Assembly (NCBI GenBank): GCA_023213395.1
Contig: CM041465.1
Location: forward strand, 64,487,741-64,551,740
Origin: Cycas panzhihuaensis
Lineage: Eukaryota > Cycadophyta
DNA: 64,000 bases
Direction: 5' to 3'
In this document: positions 57,960 through 64,000 of the stretch, in pieces
Numbering within the stretch: position 1 is the first letter of the stretch
How the letters are laid out: the number at the start of each line of letters is the position of its first letter
The notes under the pieces: model-generated
The model's database searches: none
The model's input: the letters and a program-made list of their open reading frames with translations, nothing else
What the model was told of the DNA's origin: nothing
Made by a program: the position numbers and the translations under genes

Positions 57960-59290
57960 AATAGTCAAGATAGACTCATCAGGAAGGGAATTATCAATAA
58001 GGGCATTGAACAAGTTAGGGATAGGGGCATCTGTAAGCTGCTCAACCACTACCATCCCCTTCTTCAATTTCTTGTTAATGATATGAAGATTGAACTCCTA
58101 AAGCAGGACGACCCAATGACTAGTCCTACCCGTCAAGTCTGAACGAGTAAGTAGATATCGTAAGGGATCGGATTGGACGATCACCTTGGTAGTATTACTG
58201 AGCAAGTAATATCTAAACTTCTTAGTTACATGAACCAAGGAGAGACATTCCTTCTTGGCTAGGGAGTAGTTGAGTTCGGCAGCCACAAGGATGTGGCTGA
58301 TAAAGTAAATAGCTCTCTCGACTCCTCAATTGTCCTCCCGAGCCAACATGGCATCTAGGGACATATCGGTCACTGAGGTATAAAGAATGAAGGGCCTATC
58401 GAAATAAGAGGATGCTAATGTAGGAGCGGAAGCAAGGGCTTCCTTAAGTCCTTTGAAGGCTTGATGGGCCTTATCAAACCAAACAAATGGGGCTACCTTC
58501 TTCAAGATGTTAGTCAGGGGTTTGGCACTTACAGTGAAGTCCATAAGGAAGCGCTTGAGGAAACCAAGCCTACTTAAAAATGACTTGATCTATCATTGGG
58601 TTCTAAGAGGTGGCATATCAAGGATTGCCTTGAATTTGTCAGGGTCAATCTGAATTCCTTACTTTGACATAAGAAATCCAAGGAGTTTACCCAAAGTAAT
58701 GATAAATACACATTTAAGTAGGTTTAGGCTTACATGGTTCTTACAGCACTACGTGAAGATAGCGCATAAGTATGAGGGATGATGGGCCCTGACATGTGAA
58801 AAACCCATCATGCCATCCATAAAGACCTCCAATATGTCATCAATGAGGTCATTGAAGATAAAATACATCACCCTTTGGTAAGTAGCACCTGCATTTTAAA
58901 GACTGAAGGGCATTGCCTTATAGGCAAAGATACCCCACAGAGTGGTGAAGGTCATCTTGTGGTGATCTTCAGGAGATATTTGAATCTTATTAGAGCCATA
59001 GAAGCTGTCCATCAAGGACATAACCTCAAATCCGGTAGTTTAATTAATGATTTGATCGATGAAAGGGAGTAAAAAGTTGTCCTTAGGACATGTGTTATTG
59101 ATATCACGGAAATCAATGCATATCTGGATAGTCCCGTTCTTTTTAGCAATGAGAACAATATTAGACACCCATTTAGGGTAGTCGATAGAAGTAATAAGTC
59201 CAGCATCCAAAAGTTTCTTAACCTCCATCTTGACAATAGCGGAGAGTTTAGGGTGGAGAGGATGCTGCTTCTAGCACACAGGTCGGGCAC
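57960..59290 (-). pseudogene. Gy-B reverse transcriptase and RNase H
   Basis: RT begins near 59290: EVKKLLDAGLITSIDYPKWV, then NIVLIAKKNGTIQICIDFRD and NNTCPKDNFLLPFID, typical of gypsy RT. The catalytic box normally written Y-V-D-D reads F-M-D-G (codons at 58812-58823), so the second catalytic Asp is Gly. RNase H follows: WFDKAHQAFKGLKEALASAP, FILYTSVTDMSLDAMLARE and LNYSLAKKECLSLVHVTKKF with IVQSDPLRYLL. Several stops interrupt the RT. This whole block is absent from Gy-A. Confidence 0.92.
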
Positions 59291-60620
59291 CAGGAATGGT
59301 AGTGAGATTTTGGGTGATGATGGAGGGGTTAATTCCCTTCATGTTAGAATAATCCCATGTAAAGACATCCCTGAACTCTTAGAATAAAAGGGAATATTCC
59401 CTTACTTCATCAGAAGAGCATTTTTCCCCCACCTTAATGACCTTGCCAGGGGCTAAGACTATGTCCTGGGTCATCCCCATACACATGGCATTCCTCTCCT
59501 CGAAATAAAAGGGGGCAAGGTCAATAGGAAGGGATGGAACAAGGGATAGAATTGGGTCAGTGAGTGTGGACCTAATCACTAGGACCTTCTGGTGGCCAAG
59601 CTTATGGTGACCAGAAGGGAAGTTGGGCACGGGGCCTACTAAGTACTCAAGCAAGGCTTTATCATCTTCGAAGTAATCTACCCCATGGATGACTTTACTT
59701 CGAATAAATGAAGTGCTGGAGGAAGTGGGAGCAACAGGACCATAGTGGTCACCAAGCTGTCCAACCTCCTCAGAAGACTCTAAGAGGGAGTCAGGAAGGA
59801 GGTCCTCAGAAGGAGCGAAAGGAAGTTCCTCAAAACCATCACCTGCGAGGGGTGATGGAGAGGAAGAACCAATGAGCTGTGGATCAATGCATGCAATGAC
59901 ATATGACACAAGGGGGTGACTAGTCTCTCCAACAAGAGGGGTTTTAGGTTGGGACCTAAAATGGGAAAGGTGCGTCCTACTAGTGTAGAGGAAGGAAACA
60001 AGTTGTGGAAAGTCCTCGTCCTTGCCATGGGACTCGTCGTTGCTAAACAAGGTGAGGTACCCATAGCTCCCAACATTGATAGAAGCAAAGCGAGTAAGAC
60101 TAGAAGAAGAAGATATGGGATCTTCTTCAAGATGGGATAAATTGGGTATACCAATGGAGTAAGCTAAGGTGTGAGTAGAAGGGCCTTTCCCTCCCTTCAT
60201 ATGGCCATGGCTTACTTGGTTGGTAGGGTGAGTTTGTTTAAAAGGCAGACGTTTGTGGGAAACAACCCTCATCCATCCATCATGGATGAACTTACATTGC
60301 CTTAAGCAGGTTGAACACATAGCTCCTATCTAATTGAGCCATGGTCAACCCAAGAGAAGATTGTAGTCGACGTCAACATCAAGGAGTATAATGTCAGCAA
60401 GGACAGTCTTGCCCTTAAGAGTGAGCAGGATCGAAATAGATCCCAATGGAGTCTTTTTGCTACCATCGTAGTCTTGGCATTGCCACGGAACAGGTTCCAA
60501 GGTGGAAATGCTAAGCTCTTGCATAACGTACAAGGTCATGGCATTAACAGAAGGACCATTGTCAACAACAGTCCTTTACAGAGTATAGTCAGGTGTGTCA
60601 GTAGTGATGGTAAAAGGGAA
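59291..60620 (-). pseudogene. Gy-B protease and protease-RT linker
   Basis: TVVDNGPSVNAMTLYVMQEL (Asp-Asn-Gly active-site form) lies around 60525-60585. It is followed by GSISILLTLKGKTVLADI and DVDVDYNLLLG, the usual Tat retropepsin pattern. An open frame of 313 codons (60320-59379) then encodes a Ser/Pro-rich, acidic linker with GDGFEELPFAPSEDLL, KVIHGVDYFEDDKALLEYL and PFYFEERNAMCMGM. The linker has no catalytic motif that I recognise, yet it is conserved in Gy-A up to the deletion junction. Confidence 0.82.
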
Positions 60621-60999
60621 GTTCCATTAGCATTCCCTTTCACATGTAGGGGGAAGGTCTTTAGGGTCAAAGGAAATGATGGGCTCATGGCTTTAGGTAA
60701 CACCCAAAGCATGAATGGGCATGTCATTTGATCCTAAATCTTCCAAAAGGAGAGTCTTTTACTAGAGACAACTCCTCAAAACATCCATCAAGGACATTCC
60801 CGTAGTGACAGTGTGGAGCTCATCAATGATAGAGAAGGGCTTCCCCTTCGCAGTAGGTTGGGTAAGTGCCCTTCAAAAATTGTAACGACTGGGACATACG
60901 AGAATGGTCTTGGGAAGTAAGGGCACTTTCGAAAGGGAAGTTTTTGGAAGAGGATCAAAGTGTGGAGTAGAAGAAGAGGCACCAGCTGCCATTTTAGCA

Positions 61000-62885
61000 G
61001 CTTGAGACTAAGTAAGGGCATATAAGGGAGTGGCCTTAAGCATTTGGATTACCTTCTTTCCCTTATTCTGAGACCACGAAGGTGAAAGAGTACGTTGGTA
61101 AGGGGAGTGCAAAGAAGAAAATGAATCTCGAACGCCCTTCCCCTTATCGTGAGAAGGACGAGAATTTGGGGATCTTCCCCAGTTCCAATTATTTTTGGGT
61201 TGAGCATTACGATCATATTCCCCATATTTGGGGAACAAATCCTTATGGATTGGTTGGTCCAGGTTGGGCCTTGAAGCCCGTTTAGGGGATGAGTCACGTT
61301 GAGGGACATCCCTAAGATGCTGAGCCCTACAATGTGAGTCATCATGGAAACACTTCCCATGAATGGAATACCACTTCTTCTCAAGTGAGGAATCTAGCTT
61401 CCTCGCTTGAGAGGACTGGGCGTTACCACTCCTATGGAGGGTAGCTTGAGTATCTTGTTGGATTTGTTTGTTGGAAGTGGGTGATAAAGGAGCTTGTAGC
61501 TTAAGTTCCTTCATCGTATATTTGAATGAACATATAACAAAGGTGAGCGGATCTAGGTTCTTCTCAGTCAGATGAGAAGAGGACCTAGTGGATTGTTGTG
61601 GTTTGGTCTCTTTAATTTGAGGTGGTGCCTCATGTCGTTGTGAGGCTTGAGAGGCTTCTTGAGTCTAGCCTAGATCTCAATAGCCTCAATCACTAAACAC
61701 TTTATGATGGTAGAGTCGTATGTAGTTGCCTCCATCTTAAGGACTTCTACATGGACTTCAGGATGAAGTGCATTAACGAAGAGATCCCTCTTAAATTCCT
61801 CAGGCAAAGTAGCCTTAGTGGAATGGAGGAGGTCATGAAATCTCTGTACGAAGTCATGATTCATCTCATCGTGACCTTGTTTGAGAGAAAGAAGAAATTT
61901 TATTCCACTTTTACATGGGCGAGCAACACCAAAATAATTGATGAACTTGTCCACAAGTTGCTGGAATGAGAAAATAGAATGGGCAGGCAGGTGATAAAAC
62001 CACTTAAGGGTATATGATTCCCTTTACCATGCCCCCAAGGTTGAGAAGTATAACCTGGGGGTATGTAAAGGGAAGGACCATTAGATTGGTTTTGAGTATA
62101 CATGGGAGCAAATCCCATATGACTAGTAGTGGTAGTGTTAGTAGGACCTCTAGGCCTACTAAGAAATGCATGCATCACGTTAGGAAGCAGCATGTTGGCT
62201 TGACTGGGAAAAGGTATGCTAACACCAAGTTGGGAAAAAGACATACCATGAGAGGGCCCCGAAGAGCTAGGACCATGATGAGGAATGGAAGGTGTGACAT
62301 ACGTCCCTAAGGTAGGTGTAGGGATGGAGCAGGACGAATGTGTAGGTACAAAAAGATTACTTGTTGTGGGAGGTGTAGATGCAGATGAAGACGGTGGGAT
62401 TGGAGCAGACGAGGAAGATGCTCCACCATGTAAGACATCTTTAAACCATCTAGGACATGATTGAAGACGAGTCACTCAAAAGTAATTGCTAAGGGCTTCA
62501 ACCACGTCAGCTGGAAGGGTATCTACATGATCATAAGAAGTAGATGGGACCTCAAATGAAGTAGACCCCTCAAGGCGTTCCTCATAAGAATCACCAACTG
62601 GATAGTAGATCTCAAGAGGAGATGGGCCTCTACCATATGAGTAGAAGGATGGGTGTCAAGTGGGTAATGTTAATCACCTGGATAGTAAATAGGATCATCA
62701 CCCTCTTGGGTAGATCTTGGAATGGATGAGAGGAACTCATGTGCTCCCGAAGTAAAGGCGTGATAAGCCCAATCTGAAGGGTATCCTTCCATTGTCGAAT
62801 CAGAATCCAACGATGAAAGAAGACAATATGCAGGGTCTTCTAATAATGGAGGAAAACCACGTAGGCGACGTAAGAAGCATCGCAT
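61000..62885 (-). pseudogene. Gy-B gag with internal deletion
   Basis: ATG at about 62885 begins MRCFLRRLRGFPPLLEDPA, followed by a Ser/Pro-rich part (HGGASSSSAPIPPSSSASTP). Near 62011-62018 the sequence jumps from YTSQPWGHGKG to the middle of the capsid-like core. Some 495 bp present in Gy-A (about 29538-30033) is missing and the frame is lost. The remaining core reads FINYFGVARPCKSGIKFLL, then KQGHDEMNHDFVQRFHDLLH (61954-61670). The tail (61514-61008) has KKWYSIHGKCFHDDSHCR, a zinc knuckle with the first Cys changed to Tyr, as in Gy-A. Confidence 0.85.
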
Positions 62886-63031
62886 ACAAAGCTTGCCAAC
62901 ATGTTAGAAGAAGGAAAAAGATACAAAGTATATGTTGGGGGCTGCCCAACAAAAGAGATGAAGTGGAGGAAACCACTAAAAGTTAATAATACCAATAGGA
63001 AGGGATAGGAGCTAGCTCCCTTACTAGAAAG

Positions 63032-63049
63032 TCCCTAGTATGGTCACCA
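63032..63049 (-). other. Gy-B primer-binding site
   Basis: The minus strand reads TGGTGACCATACTAGGGA, two bases different from Gy-A, and is likewise five bases from the LTR. Confidence 0.72.
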
Positions 63050-63054
63050 GTGGA

Positions 63055-64000
63055 TGCACATCTACAGGATAATCACTAAGTTCAGTAGGAGTGATGATGG
63101 TCGATGGTGATATCAAAGGTGCGGGTGAAAAACCTACAAGCAAAGAAAGTATCATGTGGGGCACCCCGTGTGCCAGAGCATGAGTTCAGGACCTGCAGAT
63201 GATACCCAACTACCTTGAAGTGGCCCTCAATCCAAGAAAGAGAGAGAGAATACAGAGAGGGTATCCTAGATAGACTCGAGAGGAAGGTCCCCCCACCCTT
63301 AGATGGCCGGAAGGGTAAAAGGAAAATCCTCAAAGGTTTCCCTATGATGGAGAGAAATGGACATGGGCAAGCTAGGCGAGAGCCTACGATGTAGCCAGGT
63401 TTCTCTTGGTTATTTGGCCAAGCAAATAGGACCAAGAGGGGGAGAGAGAGAGAGGAAGGGGGACAACTAAGCTAAATTTTCCTCTAACATTTCAAGGAGC
63501 AAACGAAAAAGGAAAAGGGGATAGGTGTCACACATGCAAGTAAGCAATCTCAAATAGAATGAACTAAAAGGGTATGTTAGGTTTTGTAGGAAAAGGAAGG
63601 GGAAGAGGGAGTTTCCTATAACGTCCTTTTCCTATAGGAGTTGAGTATATGACATGCAAGCATACAAGTGCAAACAAATGATACCATTTACCTTTTTACT
63701 TTTATATGACCTACTTAGCTAGAACATAGATTCCAAACGAAAGTAAGAAAGGGAAATGGGGGTTAAAGGAAAGATGTGTATACTTGAAAGATGCAGCAGT
63801 CGATAGGAGGCCTCACCCACACGCAACGCACATCTTTGCGCCAATTAGCGGATGTGTAACCAAACTTTGATGTGAACAATAGGGGCTACCTTACCTTCCC
63901 CTTTGGGAAAAGAAAGCAAAATGGAAGAAAACAAAAGCAAAGGGAAAAAATGACAGATCTTACCCAGATTTGGATGTTTTATACCTTTTCAAGGGCACTA
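63055..64000 (-). repeat. Gy-B 5' LTR (first 946 bp seen; continues beyond window)
   Basis: It starts TGCACATCTACAGGAT and follows 49199-50150 closely over its whole visible length, with scattered substitutions. Confidence 0.92.

Larger units (their letters stand above)
49199..64000 (-). mobile_element. Gy-B: Tat/Ogre-like Ty3/gypsy element with pol, 5' LTR cut by the window
   Basis: Minus-strand element of the same family as Gy-A. Order on the minus strand is 5' LTR (63055 onward, incomplete), primer site, gag, protease, RT, RNase H and integrase, then an antisense PMD-like gene, a second RNase H, polypurine tract and 3' LTR (49199-51987). It keeps the pol core that Gy-A lost but misses about 495 bp of gag. 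The left flank is CTGGA; the matching target duplication would lie beyond the window. Coding regions contain stops and the RT catalytic motif is altered, so it is inactive. Confidence 0.9.

Overview
This is plant nuclear DNA made almost entirely of retrotransposons, stacked inside one another and heavily decayed. It has no intact host gene, rRNA, tRNA gene, operon or CRISPR array. The plant assignment rests on tRNA-iMet-primed Ty1/copia elements, Tat/Ogre-like Ty3/gypsy elements primed by a TGGCGAC-type site, an L1-type LINE with an RNase H domain, and a plant mobile domain (PMD)-like gene. AT-rich spacers, microsatellites and pervasive C-to-T/G-to-A stop codons suit a large, methylated genome. 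The species cannot be named from this sequence.

Layout: (1) 1-609, a decayed Copia gag on the minus strand, then featureless AT-rich DNA to about 2.0 kb. (2) 2017-14087, a 5'-truncated LINE on the plus strand with an 18-bp target duplication. It is split by a Copia element (Copia-1, 3328-10894, minus strand) with nearly identical LTRs and a perfect 5-bp target duplication. (3) 13481-19279, three tandem copies of a 1.9-kb unit made of the LINE 3' end plus its downstream flank. (4) 19414-33841, a 14.4-kb Tat-like gypsy element (Gy-A, minus strand) that has lost RT, RNase H and the integrase core. (5) 33842-37190, AT-rich relic DNA with gag-like zinc knuckles. (6) 37191-42362, a second Copia element (Copia-2, plus strand) with a perfect 5-bp duplication. 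(7) 42368-46861, AT-rich spacer containing a small LTR-flanked candidate. (8) 46862-49198, two LTR fragments of the Gy family in opposite orientations. (9) 49199 to the right edge, a second Tat-like element (Gy-B, minus strand) that keeps RT, RNase H and integrase but has lost part of gag; its 5' LTR runs off the window.

The most notable biology is in Gy-A and Gy-B. Both carry, between integrase and the 3' LTR and on the opposite strand, a PMD-like gene with its own TATA-like box, a conserved 3' splice site just before the start codon, and a phase-1 GT-AG intron (111 and 112 bp) at the same place. Both also carry a second RNase H domain downstream of that gene, next to the 3' LTR, rather than between RNase H and integrase. 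The two copies have complementary losses (Gy-A lacks the pol core, Gy-B lacks part of gag). The family has also inserted into itself at least twice near 47-49 kb.

All coding regions are pseudogenes by the standard of an uninterrupted frame. Domain calls come from motifs read by eye; no database search was run.
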